From: Sphingomonas horti
Lineage (GTDB): Bacteria; Pseudomonadota; Alphaproteobacteria; Sphingomonadales; Sphingomonadaceae
Direction: 5' to 3'
Assembly (NCBI RefSeq): GCF_009753715.1
Contig: NZ_WQMS01000007.1
Span: 134,001-198,000, forward strand
Length of the DNA stretch: 64,000 nucleotides
Both the position numbers and the translations under genes were made by a program. Of this stretch, positions 36,274-45,448 are shown piece by piece; positions within the stretch are counted from its first letter, which is position 1, and each line of letters opens with the position of its first letter. The notes beneath the pieces are model-generated. The model did not search any database, was not told the DNA's origin, and worked only from the letters and a program-made list of their open reading frames with translations.

Positions 36274-37124
36274 ACGAGACCGAGTTCCTCGCCGCGATCC
36301 GGTGCCTCGCGACCGACCCGGCGGCGCGCGGGTTCGCAGACGATGCGGCGGTGCTGGGCGATCTCGTGCTCACTCACGACATGATTGTCGAGGGCGTGCA
36401 TTTCCTGCCGGACGATCCGCCCGAGGACGTGGCCTGGAAGCTGGCCGCCGTGAACCTGTCGGACCTTGCCGCGAAGGGCGCGGAACCGGTCGGCTGCCTG
36501 CTCGGCTACACGCTGGGCGCGGCGGCGTGGAATGCGCGCTTCGTCGCCGGCCTGAGGGAGGTGCTGGCGCGCCATGCGATGCCGCTGCTCGGCGGCGACA
36601 CGGTGCGAGCGAACGGCCCGCGCAGCTTTGGCCTGACCGCGATCGGCCGCGCCGCCCGCGCGCCATCGCGTGACGGCGCGCGCGCCGGCGATGCGCTCTA
36701 CGTCACCGGCACCATCGGTCGTGCCGGCATCGGCCTGCAGCTTTTGAAGGACGGGAACGCCGGGCCCGAGATCGACGCCTATCGCCGCCCGCAGCCGCGG
36801 CTGGCCGAGGGCCGTGCGCTGGCGCCGCTCGTCCACGCGATGATGGACGTCTCCGACGGGTTGCTGATCGATGCGAAGCGCATGGCCGATGCGAGCGGGC
36901 TCGCGGTCAGCATCGACCTTGCCGCGGTTCCGGTTTCCGGCGATCCGCTCGATGCCGTCGTCGCGGGCGACGACTATGAGCTGCTTTTCGCGGTACCCAC
37001 GGATGCGACGCTGCCGGTGCCCTCCACCCGGATCGGTCATTTCGAGGAGGGGCTGGGACTGAGCCTCACAAAGGCGGGGATTGCCGTCCCGCTGCCCCCC
37101 TCGCTGGGCTGGCTGCACGGCTAG
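36270..37124 (+). CDS. thiL: Thiamine-monophosphate kinase
   Basis: 284 aa from a TTG overlapping the exonuclease stop. ThiL phosphorylates thiamine monophosphate to the pyrophosphate. Motifs: GFADDAAVLGDLVLTHDMIV, the metal-binding VNLSDLAAKGAEP, LLGGDTV, and MDVSDGLLIDAKRMA, then AGDDYELLFAVP. It ends slightly shorter than many ThiL proteins. No thiamine riboswitch was seen upstream. Confidence 0.93.
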   Translation: MNETEFLAAIRCLATDPAARGFADDAAVLGDLVLTHDMIVEGVHFLPDDPPEDVAWKLAAVNLSDLAAKGAEPVGCLLGYTLGAAAWNARFVAGLREVLARHAMPLLGGDTVRANGPRSFGLTAIGRAARAPSRDGARAGDALYVTGTIGRAGIGLQLLKDGNAGPEIDAYRRPQPRLAEGRALAPLVHAMMDVSDGLLIDAKRMADASGLAVSIDLAAVPVSGDPLDAVVAGDDYELLFAVPTDATLPVPSTRIGHFEEGLGLSLTKAGIAVPLPPSLGWLHG

Positions 37125-37222
37125 CTGTTTCGCTTGCTCTCCCCCCAATCCCGCTTCATACCTCCGCCGCGAACGAGCGGCCGGGGTGACAAGAGCCGCA
37201 AACAGATGGGGAAAGGGTTTCG

Positions 37223-39391
37223 ATGAACGTTGTTCTGATCGCCATCGCCTGCGGCCTTCTGGCCGTGGTCTATGGCTTTTTCACGAGCGCGCAGGTGCTG
37301 AAGCAATCGGCCGGCAACGCGCGCATGCAGGAAATCGCCGGCGCGATCCAGGAAGGGGCGCAAGCCTATCTCGGCCGCCAATACACGACGATCGCGATCG
37401 TCGGCGTCGTGGTCGCCGTGCTGGTCGCGGTATTCCTGGGGCTGATCCCCGCGGTCTCCTTCGTTATCGGCGCAGTGCTGTCGGGCGTTGCCGGCTATAT
37501 CGGCATGAACATCTCGGTACGGGCGAATGTGCGCACTGCGGAGGCGGCACGCCACAGTCTGCAGGGTGGCTTGACGACCGCTTTCCGCTCCGGCGCGATC
37601 ACGGGCATGCTCGTGGCCGGCCTGGGGCTGCTCTCGTTGGCGGTGCTGTTCTGGTACCTGACGGGACCCGGCGACTATACCCCCAAGGGTGAAGACCGTA
37701 CCATCATCACGGCCTTGACCGCGCTTGCGTTCGGCGCGTCGCTGATCTCGATCTTTGCGCGCTTGGGCGGCGGCATCTTCACCAAGGCTGCCGACGTCGG
37801 CGCCGACCTGGTCGGCAAGGTCGAGGCGGGAATCCCGGAAGACGATCCCCGCAACCCGGCCGTGATCGCCGACAATGTGGGCGACAATGTCGGCGACTGC
37901 GCGGGCATGGCCGCCGACCTGTTCGAAACCTATGTCGTGACCTTGGGCGTGACGATGGTGTCGGTCGCGCTGCTCATCCAGGCGTCGACCGAAGAACTGG
38001 TCAAATTGATGTCGTTGCCGCTGATCGTCGGCGGCGTTTGCATCATCACCTCCATCATCGGCACCTATTTCGTTCGGCTCGGGGCGAAACAGTCGATCAT
38101 GGGCGCGCTCTACAAGGGCTTCTGGGCCACGGTCATACTGTCGATACCGGCGATCTACGGCGTGACCGCGTGGACGCTCGGCGACATGCACGCGACGATC
38201 GGCGCCGCGGGCATGTTCGATGCTTCTACCGACCCGATGGGCGCCTTGCCGGTCGATTCTGCGATGGGCCAAAGCTTTACCGGCATGGACTTGTTCTGGT
38301 GCATGATGATCGGCCTCGCCGTCACCGGGCTGCTGGTCTGGATCACCGAATATTATACGGGCACCAACTACCGTCCGGTGAAGTCAATCGCGCGCGCATC
38401 GGAGACAGGGCACGGCACCAACGTGATCCAGGGCCTCGCGATCAGTCTTGAATCGACGGCGCTCCCCACTCTTGTGATCGTCATCGCCGTCATCCTTGCC
38501 TACCAGCTGGCGGGCGTGATCGGGATCGCGTTCGGGGCGACCTCGATGCTGGCGCTGGCTGGCATGGTCGTCGCGCTCGACGCCTATGGCCCGGTCACCG
38601 ACAATGCCGGCGGCATCGCCGAGATGGCCGGCCTTGAGGGCGAAGTCCGCAACCGCACCGATGCGCTCGATGCGGTCGGCAACACCACCAAGGCTGTCAC
38701 CAAAGGCTATGCGATCGGATCGGCGGGGCTTGCGGCGCTGGTGCTGTTCGGCGCCTATACGACCGACCTGAAGGAGTTCTTCGGCGGCCTGACCGTCGAT
38801 TTCTCGCTGTCCAACCCGTATGTGATCGTCGGCCTGCTGCTGGGGGCGCTGCTTCCCTATCTGTTCGGCGCGATGGGCATGACCGCGGTCGGCAGGGCTG
38901 CCGGATCGGTGGTCGAGGAAGTGCGCAGCCAGTTCCGCGACAACAAGGGCATCATGGAAGGCACCAGCCGGCCGAATTACGCCCGCACCGTCGACCTAGT
39001 CACCAAGGCGGCGATCAAGGAGATGATCGTCCCCAGCCTGTTGCCGGTGCTGGCGCCGATCGTCGTCTATTTCGTGATCAGCTGGGTGGCCGGCCGCGAG
39101 AACGGCTTTGCCGCGCTCGGTGCCCTGCTGCTCGGCGTGATCGTGTCGGGCCTGTTCGTCGCCATCTCGATGACCTCGGGCGGCGGCGCCTGGGACAATG
39201 CGAAAAAATATATCGAGGACGGCAATTACGGCGGCAAGGGTTCCGAAGCCCACAAGGCCGCGGTGACCGGCGACACGGTCGGCGATCCCTACAAGGACAC
39301 CGCCGGCCCGGCCGTGAACCCGATGATCAAGATCACAAACATCGTCGCGTTGCTGCTGCTCGCGGCGCTAGCCGGACACATGGCCGGCTGA
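37223..39391 (+). CDS. hppA: Membrane proton-translocating pyrophosphatase
   Basis: 722 aa with about 16 membrane helices. It couples pyrophosphate hydrolysis to H+ pumping. The PPi-binding motifs [11 protein letters not shown], the acidic [13 protein letters not shown] and DNAGGIAEM are all present. The residue after GNTT is Lys ([15 protein letters not shown]), the marker of the K+-independent subclass, so this should be an H+-PPase that does not need potassium. A strong terminator follows. Confidence 0.95.
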   Translation: MNVVLIAIACGLLAVVYGFFTSAQVLKQSAGNARMQEIAGAIQEGAQAYLGRQYTTIAIVGVVVAVLVAVFLGLIPAVSFVIGAVLSGVAGYIGMNISVRANVRTAEAARHSLQGGLTTAFRSGAITGMLVAGLGLLSLAVLFWYLTGPGDYTPKGEDRTIITALTALAFGASLISIFARLGGGIFTKAADVGADLVGKVEAGIPEDDPRNPAVIADNVGDNVGDCAGMAADLFETYVVTLGVTMVSVALLIQASTEELVKLMSLPLIVGGVCIITSIIGTYFVRLGAKQSIMGALYKGFWATVILSIPAIYGVTAWTLGDMHATIGAAGMFDASTDPMGALPVDSAMGQSFTGMDLFWCMMIGLAVTGLLVWITEYYTGTNYRPVKSIARASETGHGTNVIQGLAISLESTALPTLVIVIAVILAYQLAGVIGIAFGATSMLALAGMVVALDAYGPVTDNAGGIAEMAGLEGEVRNRTDALDAVGNTTKAVTKGYAIGSAGLAALVLFGAYTTDLKEFFGGLTVDFSLSNPYVIVGLLLGALLPYLFGAMGMTAVGRAAGSVVEEVRSQFRDNKGIMEGTSRPNYARTVDLVTKAAIKEMIVPSLLPVLAPIVVYFVISWVAGRENGFAALGALLLGVIVSGLFVAISMTSGGGAWDNAKKYIEDGNYGGKGSEAHKAAVTGDTVGDPYKDTAGPAVNPMIKITNIVALLLLAALAGHMAG

Positions 39392-39415
39392 TCTTCGGCC
39401 ATCTTGAATGCAAAT

Positions 39416-39449
39416 GGCCCGCCCGGAGCTGATCCGGGCGGGCCTTTTT
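39416..39449 (+). terminator. Rho-independent terminator of hppA
   Basis: Stem GGCCCGCCCGGA / TCCGGGCGGGCC (12 bp) with a 5-nt loop, followed by five T residues; 25 nt after the hppA stop. Confidence 0.93.
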
Positions 39450-39451
39450 CG

Positions 39452-39838
39452 TCAGAGACCTTCGACGTATTTGAGCGACCGGCCGGGGACCAGCACCGGC
39501 TTCACATAGTCGGGCGTCGTCTCGCCCGTTCCGACCGGCTTGATCGCCTGTTCCGGCCTGATCGGCCGCGCGAAGTGGATGCCGTACCAATGGGTTCGGC
39601 GCCAGACGACCTCACCCTTCACCCGCCCGACGCCACGCAGCTCCGCATAGACGATATCGCCGCGCCGCATCGGCGGCTGCGGCACCGCATCCAGCTCGAT
39701 CTTCATGCCTTCGGCCGAAAGGTCACGCAGCCGGCCCGCATGGCTTGCGCCGGACTCCGGACCGATGGTGGCGCGGATCATGAAATTCTGGCGCTTGAAC
39801 GCGCGCCTGCTGTCCTGCACGGGTATGGCCTTGATCAT
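39452..39838 (-). CDS. PilZ-domain protein
   Basis: 128 aa, a single PilZ domain: the basic motif RRAFKR at about 11-16 and the later LSAEGMKIELD, with strands such as VKGEVVWRRTHWYGIHFARP. PilZ domains bind cyclic di-GMP through the Arg-rich motif and D/NxSxxG; here the second motif reads D-L-S-A-E-G. It likely links cyclic di-GMP to motility, attachment or polymer output. The target is unknown. Confidence 0.88.
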   Translation of the reverse strand: MIKAIPVQDSRRAFKRQNFMIRATIGPESGASHAGRLRDLSAEGMKIELDAVPQPPMRRGDIVYAELRGVGRVKGEVVWRRTHWYGIHFARPIRPEQAIKPVGTGETTPDYVKPVLVPGRSLKYVEGL

Positions 39839-39976
39839 CGATGGGCTCCCTTGAGCGCGCCAGGCTAGCCGCCAATGGTTGCCAGCCCGTTAGCCGCTTC
39901 CAACCGGTCGCTTCCCTTTTTGCCCGCCGTTCGTTATGGCGGCGCGATTTTTTCACCCCGAACCGAAGGCAGCTGC

Positions 39977-40222
39977 TTGGCCAAGGAAGAACTTCTCGAA
40001 ATGCGGGGGCAGGTCGTCGAACTGCTCCCCAACGCAATGTTCCGCGTGCGCCTGGAGAATGACCACGAGATTCTCGGCCACACCGCCGGCAAGATGCGCA
40101 AGAACCGCATCCGCGTGCTGGTCGGCGACGAAGTGCTCGTCGAACTGACGCCCTACGACCTGACCAAGGGCCGCATCACCTATCGCTTCATGCCCGGCCG
40201 CGGCGGCCCCGGGCCGTCCTGA
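39977..40222 (+). CDS. infA: Translation initiation factor IF-1
   Basis: 81 aa, OB-fold: [19 protein letters not shown], then [20 protein letters not shown] and [14 protein letters not shown] are classic IF-1. The start is TTG (TTGGCCAAGGAAG) with GAAGG at good spacing upstream; earlier in-frame codons give non-IF-1 sequence. The C-terminus has a short Gly/Pro tail (PGRGGPGPS) beyond the usual end. Followed by maf. Confidence 0.93.
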   Translation: MAKEELLEMRGQVVELLPNAMFRVRLENDHEILGHTAGKMRKNRIRVLVGDEVLVELTPYDLTKGRITYRFMPGRGGPGPS

Positions 40223-40239
40223 CCGCAGGCGGCGCGCGC

Positions 40240-40806
40240 GTGCCGCTGATCCTGGCGTCCGCAAGCCCCAGGCGGCTCGACCTGCTGGTGCGCATCGGCG
40301 TGGTGCCGGACGCGGTGATGCCGGCCGATATCGACGAATCGGTGCTGAAAGGCGAGCTGCCCGCGCATCATGCCGCGCGGCTGGCCGCGGAGAAAGCGGC
40401 GGCGGTCGCGAAGCCGGGCGCGCTGGTGCTGGCCGCGGATACCGTTGTGGCCGCGGGCCGGCGTATCCTGCCCAAGGTCGAGGACGAGTCGACCGCGCGC
40501 CGCTGCCTTGAGCTCCTGTCCGGCCGCCGTCACCGCGTGCACAGCGCCGTCACGCTGGTCGATGCCGAGGGCAAGGCGCGGCACCGGCTTTCGACCAGCA
40601 TCGTCACATTCAAGCGGCTGACCCGCGACGAGATCGATGCCTACCTCGCCAGCGGCGAATGGCACGGCAAGGCCGGGGGCTATGCGATCCAGGGGCATGC
40701 CGAGGCATTCGTGCGCTTCCTGTCCGGCAGCCATTCCGGTGTCGTCGGTCTCCCCCTGTTCGAGACGCGCGCGCTGCTGGTGGCGGCGGGACACTCGCTT
40801 GGCTGA
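40240..40806 (+). CDS. maf: Maf-type nucleotide pyrophosphatase
   Basis: 188 aa from a GTG, 17 nt after infA. Motifs: LILASASPRRLDLLVRIG, ALVLAADTVV, GRRHRVHSAVTLV, and YAIQGHAEAFV, as in Maf/YhdE proteins that hydrolyse non-canonical or canonical dNTPs and have been linked to septum formation. The usual Gly/Ser sorting residues are present. It overlaps the next gene by 8 nt. Confidence 0.9.
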   Translation: MPLILASASPRRLDLLVRIGVVPDAVMPADIDESVLKGELPAHHAARLAAEKAAAVAKPGALVLAADTVVAAGRRILPKVEDESTARRCLELLSGRRHRVHSAVTLVDAEGKARHRLSTSIVTFKRLTRDEIDAYLASGEWHGKAGGYAIQGHAEAFVRFLSGSHSGVVGLPLFETRALLVAAGHSLG

Positions 40807-41749
40807 ATGGCTTTACGAGGCCGGCATCGGCGAGGACCGGGCCGTGCTGGTCGAGGGCGGCGTGATCATCGAAGCGCGGATCGACCGCGCCGACCACCGG
40901 CCCAGAGCCGGCGATGTTCTCGCGGCAAGACTGAAGCGCAAGGCCGGGCCTGCCGGTCGCGGCGAAGTCGAGCTGGCGAGCGGCACGGTTGCGCTGCTGG
41001 CGCCGATCCCGCCCGGGCTCACCGAAGGCGCGCCGCTCACGGTCGAGATCGTGCGCGAAGCGATCCCGGAGCGCCGCAACCCCAAGCTTCCGCTCGCCCG
41101 CCCGACGGATGCGCCGCCCCAGGCCGCGCCGACGCTGCTGGACGTACTTGAGGAGAGCGGCATCCCGATCCGGGCCGTGCCGCCGCAAGGCCCCGACCTG
41201 CTCGAGGAGGCCGGCTGGTCGGAGCTGCTGGAGCAGGCTGAAACAGGACTCGTGCCGTTTCCGGGCGGGCTGCTGCGAATCGCGCTGACGCCGGCGATGA
41301 CGGTGATCGACGTCGACGGGGAGGTGGCGCCGCCCGAGCTGGCGCTGCGCGGCGCGGCGGCGGCAGCGCAGGCGATCCGGCGGTGCGATATCGGCGGCTC
41401 GATCGGTATCGACCTGCCGACCCTTCCCGACAAACGCGCGCGGCAGGCCGCAGCCGAGGCCCTCGATGCCGCGTTGCCCCAGCCGTTCGAGCGGACGGCG
41501 GTCAATGGCTTCGGCCTTCTCCAGATCGTCCGCCGCCGGGTGCGGCCGTCGCTGATGGAATTGCTGCAATCGGATCCCGTCCGGGCGTCCGCGCTGGCCC
41601 TGCTGCGCCGGCTGGAACGCGAGCCGCTTCCCGGCCCGGACCGCGTGACCGCGCCGGCCGCCGTTGCTCGCCTGATCGCCTCGCGCCCGGACTGGACCGC
41701 CGAGCTGGCACGCCGCCGCGGACGGGCCATTCGGATCGAGCCTTTCTGA
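40799..41749 (+). CDS. Short ribonuclease E/G-like protein
   Basis: 316 aa from a TTG that overlaps the maf stop. It shows the RNase E/G catalytic-domain pattern in reduced form: an N-terminal S1-like strand set (GEDRAVLVEGGVIIEARI), a mid-region PPQGPDLLEEAGW, and the end FGLLQIVRRRVRPSLME, which resembles the RNase E/G LQMTRKR..PSL motif. It lacks the Cys-x-x-Cys zinc link and the long C-terminal scaffold of RNase E. The infA-maf-RNase G-like gene order is common in alphaproteobacteria. Confidence 0.8.
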   Translation: MAEWLYEAGIGEDRAVLVEGGVIIEARIDRADHRPRAGDVLAARLKRKAGPAGRGEVELASGTVALLAPIPPGLTEGAPLTVEIVREAIPERRNPKLPLARPTDAPPQAAPTLLDVLEESGIPIRAVPPQGPDLLEEAGWSELLEQAETGLVPFPGGLLRIALTPAMTVIDVDGEVAPPELALRGAAAAAQAIRRCDIGGSIGIDLPTLPDKRARQAAAEALDAALPQPFERTAVNGFGLLQIVRRRVRPSLMELLQSDPVRASALALLRRLEREPLPGPDRVTAPAAVARLIASRPDWTAELARRRGRAIRIEPF

Positions 41750-41777
41750 TCGGCGCTGCAACGGATAAAGCAGGCGC

Positions 41778-42986
41778 ATGGATACCGACTTCTACCGCAT
41801 CCGCCGGCTGCCGCCCTATGTCATCGCCGAAGTGAATGCGATGCGCGCGGCAGCACGCGCGGCGGGCGAAGACATTATCGACCTGGGCATGGGCAACCCG
41901 GACCTGCCGCCGCCGCCGCACGTGATCGAGAAACTCTGCGAGGTCGCGAAGAAGCCCGATGCGCACGGCTATTCCGCCTCGAAAGGAATTCCTGGCCTGC
42001 GCAAGGCCCAGGCCGGCTATTATGCCCGCCGCTTCGGCGTCGAGCTCGATCCCGAGCGCGAGGTCGTGGTGACGTTGGGTTCCAAGGAAGGGCTGGCGAA
42101 CCTCGCCCAGGCGATCACCGCGCCCGGCGACGTGGTGCTGGCGCCGAACCCGTCCTATCCGATCCATACGTTCGGGTTCATCATCGCCGGCGCGACGATC
42201 CGGTCCGTCCCGACCACGCCCAACGAGCGCTATTTCGAGAGCCTGGAGCGCGCGGTAAAATTCACCGTGCCCAAGCCCTCGGTGCTGGTGATGGGCTATC
42301 CGTCCAACCCCACCGCCGAAGTGGTCGACCTCGCCTTCTACGAGCGTGTCGTTGCCTTCGCGAAGGAGCATGGGCTCTGGATCCTGTCGGACCTCGCCTA
42401 TTCCGAGATCTACTTCGACGATTGCCCGACGCCCTCGATCCTGCAGGCCCCCGGAGCCAAGGACGTGGCGGTCGAGTTCACGTCGATGTCGAAGACCTAT
42501 TCGATGGCCGGCTGGCGGATGGGCTTCGCAGTCGGCAACCCGGTGCTGATCGCGGCGCTGACGCGCGTGAAATCCTATCTCGACTATGGCGCGTTCACGC
42601 CGATCCAGGCGGCCGCCTGCGCCGCGATCAACGGGCCGCAGGACATCGTCGAGTCCAACCGCCAGCTCTACAAGCGCCGGCGCGACGTGCTGGTCGAAAG
42701 CTTCGGCCGCGCCGGCTGGGACATTCCGCCGCCGCGCGCGTCGATGTTCGCCTGGGCGCCGCTGCCGTCGGCGCTCGCGCACCTGGGCAGCCTTGAGTTC
42801 TCCAAGCAATTGCTGACCCATGCCGGTGTCGCCGTCGCGCCCGGCGTCGGCTATGGCGAGGAAGGGGAAGGGTTCGTCCGCATCGCCATGGTGGAGAATG
42901 AGCAACGCATCCGCCAGGCGGCGCGCAACGTGAAGCGATACCTTGCCAGCATGGGCGTGAACACGCCCGCGCAGACCACCGCCTGA
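41778..42986 (+). CDS. alaC: PLP-dependent aminotransferase (AlaC-type)
   Basis: 402 aa fold-type I enzyme. PLP-Lys region SMSKTYSMAGWRMGFAVG, the PLP-phosphate motif TLGSKEGLANLAQA, and GYPSNPTAEVVD with SDLAYSEIYFDD are visible. The N-terminus RIRRLPPYVIAEVNAMR is characteristic of the AlaC (glutamate-pyruvate) subgroup, close to LL-diaminopimelate aminotransferase. Which of these two activities it has cannot be decided by eye. Confidence 0.87.
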   Translation: MDTDFYRIRRLPPYVIAEVNAMRAAARAAGEDIIDLGMGNPDLPPPPHVIEKLCEVAKKPDAHGYSASKGIPGLRKAQAGYYARRFGVELDPEREVVVTLGSKEGLANLAQAITAPGDVVLAPNPSYPIHTFGFIIAGATIRSVPTTPNERYFESLERAVKFTVPKPSVLVMGYPSNPTAEVVDLAFYERVVAFAKEHGLWILSDLAYSEIYFDDCPTPSILQAPGAKDVAVEFTSMSKTYSMAGWRMGFAVGNPVLIAALTRVKSYLDYGAFTPIQAAACAAINGPQDIVESNRQLYKRRRDVLVESFGRAGWDIPPPRASMFAWAPLPSALAHLGSLEFSKQLLTHAGVAVAPGVGYGEEGEGFVRIAMVENEQRIRQAARNVKRYLASMGVNTPAQTTA

Positions 42987-43007
42987 GCAACGGGCGGCGG
43001 CGCGCCC

Positions 43008-43781
43008 ATGATCGAGCCGCTCTATTCGGTCGCGGGCGTGCTGGTCGGGCTGCTGGTCGGCATGACCGGTGTCGGCGGCGGGTCGCTGATGACGCCGATC
43101 CTGGTGCTGGTGTTCGCTTTCCATCCGGCGACCGCGGTCGGCACCGACCTGCTCTATGCCTCTGCGACCAAGCTGGCCGGCACTGGCGTGCACGGCCTGC
43201 GCGGCACGGTCGACTGGCGGGTCGTACGGCGGCTGGCGACCGGCAGCGTGCCCGCGACGCTGCTGACGCTCGCCGCCTTGAGCATCGCCCGGATGCGCGC
43301 CGAGGACACCGGGCGCGTTATCACCGACATTCTGGGCGTCGCGCTGATCCTGACCGGCATCGCGACGCTCTATCGCAAGCGCATCGTCGAGCGCCTGAGC
43401 GGTGCCTTCGGGCGGCTGGAGGACCGGCGCATCATGTGGCTGACGATCGGCCTCGGCGCCCTGCTCGGCTCGCTGGTGACGCTGACGTCGGTCGGCGCCG
43501 GCGCGCTCGGCATGACCGCGCTGCTGGTGCTCTATCCCCGTGCCCCGGTCGCGCGGCTGATCGGATCGGACATCGCGCACGCGGTGCCGCTGACGCTGAT
43601 CGCGGGGCTTGGCCATTTCGCGATGGGATCGGTCGATGTCGGGCTGCTATTGTCGCTGCTGATCGGCTCCATCCCCGGCATCGTTGTCGGCAGCCTGATC
43701 GCGAGCCGCATGCCGGACCGCGTGCTGACGCCGATGCTGGCGGTCACGCTGGCTTTGGTCGGCGCGAAACTGGTGCTCTGA
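43008..43781 (+). CDS. TauE/SafE-family permease
   Basis: 257 aa with about eight membrane helices in two similar halves. The half motifs VGMTGVGGGSLMTPIL and TLTSVGAGALGMTALL are typical of TauE/SafE sulfite or organosulfonate exporters. Substrate unknown. It begins 21 nt after alaC and may be co-transcribed with it, although no functional link is known. Confidence 0.88.
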   Translation: MIEPLYSVAGVLVGLLVGMTGVGGGSLMTPILVLVFAFHPATAVGTDLLYASATKLAGTGVHGLRGTVDWRVVRRLATGSVPATLLTLAALSIARMRAEDTGRVITDILGVALILTGIATLYRKRIVERLSGAFGRLEDRRIMWLTIGLGALLGSLVTLTSVGAGALGMTALLVLYPRAPVARLIGSDIAHAVPLTLIAGLGHFAMGSVDVGLLLSLLIGSIPGIVVGSLIASRMPDRVLTPMLAVTLALVGAKLVL

Positions 43782-43880
43782 AAGGCATCGACGAACGGCC
43801 GATCCGTGTCGATAGACCGGACTTGAGCCGAATCCGAAACAGGCAGAATGTCCGCGCTCCACATCTTGGGGGACGAACCC

Positions 43881-44624
43881 ATGCGCCTGCCTCTTCTCCT
43901 CGCCTCGATCGCGCTTGCTGCCGCTTCGGCCGCGAGCGCCAAGCCCGCCGACTACCAGCCCGCCATCGACTTCAGCGGCCGCCCCGCCGACGCCCGCGCG
44001 ATGGATGCCGGACGGCACCCCGCCGAAGTGCTCGACTTCATGGGCCTGAAAAAAGGCATGGCCACGATCGATGTGCTGACCGGCACCGGCTATTATGCCG
44101 AGATCATGGCGCAGGCCGTCGGGCCGAACGGCAGCGTGGTCGCGTTCGAGCCGGCCAATTTCTATGAAATGGGCAAGGCCAAGATCGACGCGATGACCGC
44201 GCGCGAGCCCAATGTGAAGCTGGTCACCGGCTTCCGCGCCGCGATGACGCCCAACACCTATGACTTCGCGATGATCCACCTGAATTATCACGATTTCTAT
44301 TGGGAGAGCGAGAAGTACAAGGTGCCCCGCACCGATCCCAACCAGGTGCTCGCCGCGCTCTATGCGGCGATGAAGCCGGGTGGCATAGTCGCCGTCGTCG
44401 ATCATGTCGGTCCCGCGGGCGACACGCGCGCGATCGTCGACAAGCTTCACCGGATCGATCCGGACACGGTCAAGGCCGATTTCCAGCGCGCCGGCTTCGT
44501 GCTCGACGGCCAGAGCGACATGCTGCGCGTCAGCACGGACGATCATACCAAGAACGTGTTCGATCCGGCCGTGCGTGGGAAGACCGACCGCTTTGTAATG
44601 CGGTTCAAGAAACCGGCGGCCTGA
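43881..44624 (+). CDS. Exported SAM-methyltransferase-like protein
   Basis: 247 aa from the ATG at 43881, after GGGGGA; it starts MRLPLLLASIALAAASAASA, a signal peptide. The mature part has a Rossmann-type methyltransferase core (MATIDVLTGTGYYAEIMAQAVGPNG, AMKPGGIVAVVDHVG), yet motif I reads LTGTGYY rather than the usual GxGxG. Predicted methyltransferases with signal peptides recur in sphingomonads; whether they bind SAM in the periplasm is doubtful, and another role is possible. Confidence 0.8.
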   Translation: MRLPLLLASIALAAASAASAKPADYQPAIDFSGRPADARAMDAGRHPAEVLDFMGLKKGMATIDVLTGTGYYAEIMAQAVGPNGSVVAFEPANFYEMGKAKIDAMTAREPNVKLVTGFRAAMTPNTYDFAMIHLNYHDFYWESEKYKVPRTDPNQVLAALYAAMKPGGIVAVVDHVGPAGDTRAIVDKLHRIDPDTVKADFQRAGFVLDGQSDMLRVSTDDHTKNVFDPAVRGKTDRFVMRFKKPAA

Positions 44625-44671
44625 CCCTGCACGCTTGACCGGATCGGCGTCCTCGCGCCAATCCGGTCCGC

Positions 44672-45157
44672 ATGTTCGACCTGCCCGCCGTCTCCACGAT
44701 CGCGCAGACAATCCAGCTGGCGATCGCGCCGGTCTTCCTGCTGGCGGGGATCGGGGCGATCCTGAACGTGCTCGCCGGCCGGCTGTCGCGAGTGGTCGAC
44801 CGCTCGCGCGTGCTGGAGCAATTGCACGCGAACAGCGAAGGCGAGGAGCATCAGCGCTATGTGCGCGAGCTCCGGATCGTCGACCGGCGCATGCGCCTCG
44901 CCAATGCCGCGATCGCACTGATCGTCGCGAGCGCGATCGTCGTCTGCTCGCTGGTCGCCTTGCTGTTCATCACCCAGCTCGCCGGCCTCGCCTTCCGCGT
45001 GGCGGTGGCGGTCGCGTTCGTGCTCGGCATGGTGCTGCTGGTCGCCGGGTTGGTGCTGTTCCTGATCGAGATCAATCTGGCGCTCAGCTACCTCTACGTC
45101 CGCGAAGAGCTGCTGGAGCGCGAGGAACGGAACTGGCGGCGCACGCACCCCAAATGA
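44672..45157 (+). CDS. DUF2721 membrane protein
   Basis: 161 aa with three membrane helices (about 12-36, 75-97 and 100-130) and conserved basic loops (RLSRVVDRSRVLE, RELRIVDRRMRL). DUF2721 is widespread in proteobacteria with no known function. Its stop overlaps the T-run of a minus-strand terminator. Confidence 0.88.
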   Translation: MFDLPAVSTIAQTIQLAIAPVFLLAGIGAILNVLAGRLSRVVDRSRVLEQLHANSEGEEHQRYVRELRIVDRRMRLANAAIALIVASAIVVCSLVALLFITQLAGLAFRVAVAVAFVLGMVLLVAGLVLFLIEINLALSYLYVREELLEREERNWRRTHPK

Positions 45158-45190
45158 AAAAGGTTGCCGGGCCTGAAAGACCCGGCAACC
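45157..45190 (-). terminator. Rho-independent terminator on the minus strand
   Basis: Stem GGTTGCCGGG / CCCGGCAACC (10 bp, 9-nt loop) followed on the minus strand by five T residues. No T-run follows on the plus strand, so it serves minus-strand transcription and ends on the last base of the DUF2721 gene. Confidence 0.9.
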
Positions 45191-45244
45191 CCTTACATGG
45201 TCAGCGGCCGGAAGGCCGCCCGGAAGCCTATAGGCTGCAGCCCT

Positions 45245-45301
45245 TCAGGCGCGCAGCTCCCGAACGGACTTGACCGACCTCTCTGCTGAACCATGAGACA
45301 T
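45245..45301 (-). CDS. 18-residue ORF behind an extended Shine-Dalgarno
   Basis: Reads MSHGSAERSVKSVRELRA. The leader AAAGGAGGTGATCC (45303-45316) complements 14 consecutive nt of the 16S rRNA 3' end and sits 7 nt from the ATG (measured from GGAGG). Such full complementarity is rare. The peptide could be a short functional or leader peptide, or the site could act mainly in binding the 30S subunit. Only the signal, not the coding sequence, supports it. Confidence 0.5.
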   Translation of the reverse strand: MSHGSAERSVKSVRELRA

Positions 45302-45448
45302 CGGATCACCTCCTTTCGCTGTTGAAGCCAATGTGCACCGGCTGGTGCACGAGAGGAATGTGAATCGCGGCGAATCGCCGATCAAGACTTGAAAAGAAAA
45401 ATTAATTGCGCGAGTCTGGTTGGGTTGCGCTGCTTCGCCGCCGAAGCA

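Larger units (their letters stand above)
45157..45350 (-). ncRNA. Candidate structured small RNA / mini-mRNA on the minus strand
   Basis: In transcript order the minus strand shows a 7-bp hairpin (GTGCACC/GGTGCAC, 45333-45350), a Shine-Dalgarno, an 18-codon ORF, the palindrome AGCCTATAGGCT (45225-45236), a 6-bp hairpin with a 4-nt loop (GCGGCC, 45204-45219) and a terminator. The unit lies between the convergent DUF2721 gene and the lipoprotein gene, downstream of the latter on the same strand, so it may be an independent RNA or the lipoprotein's 3' region. A weak promoter (TTGATC, 17 nt, CACATT) can be read just upstream. I do not recognise the family. Confidence 0.55.

Noticed and set aside
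45303-45316. GGATCACCTCCTTT on the plus strand, identical to the 16S rRNA 3' end
   Set aside because: No other rRNA sequence surrounds it. It reads better as a minus-strand Shine-Dalgarno.
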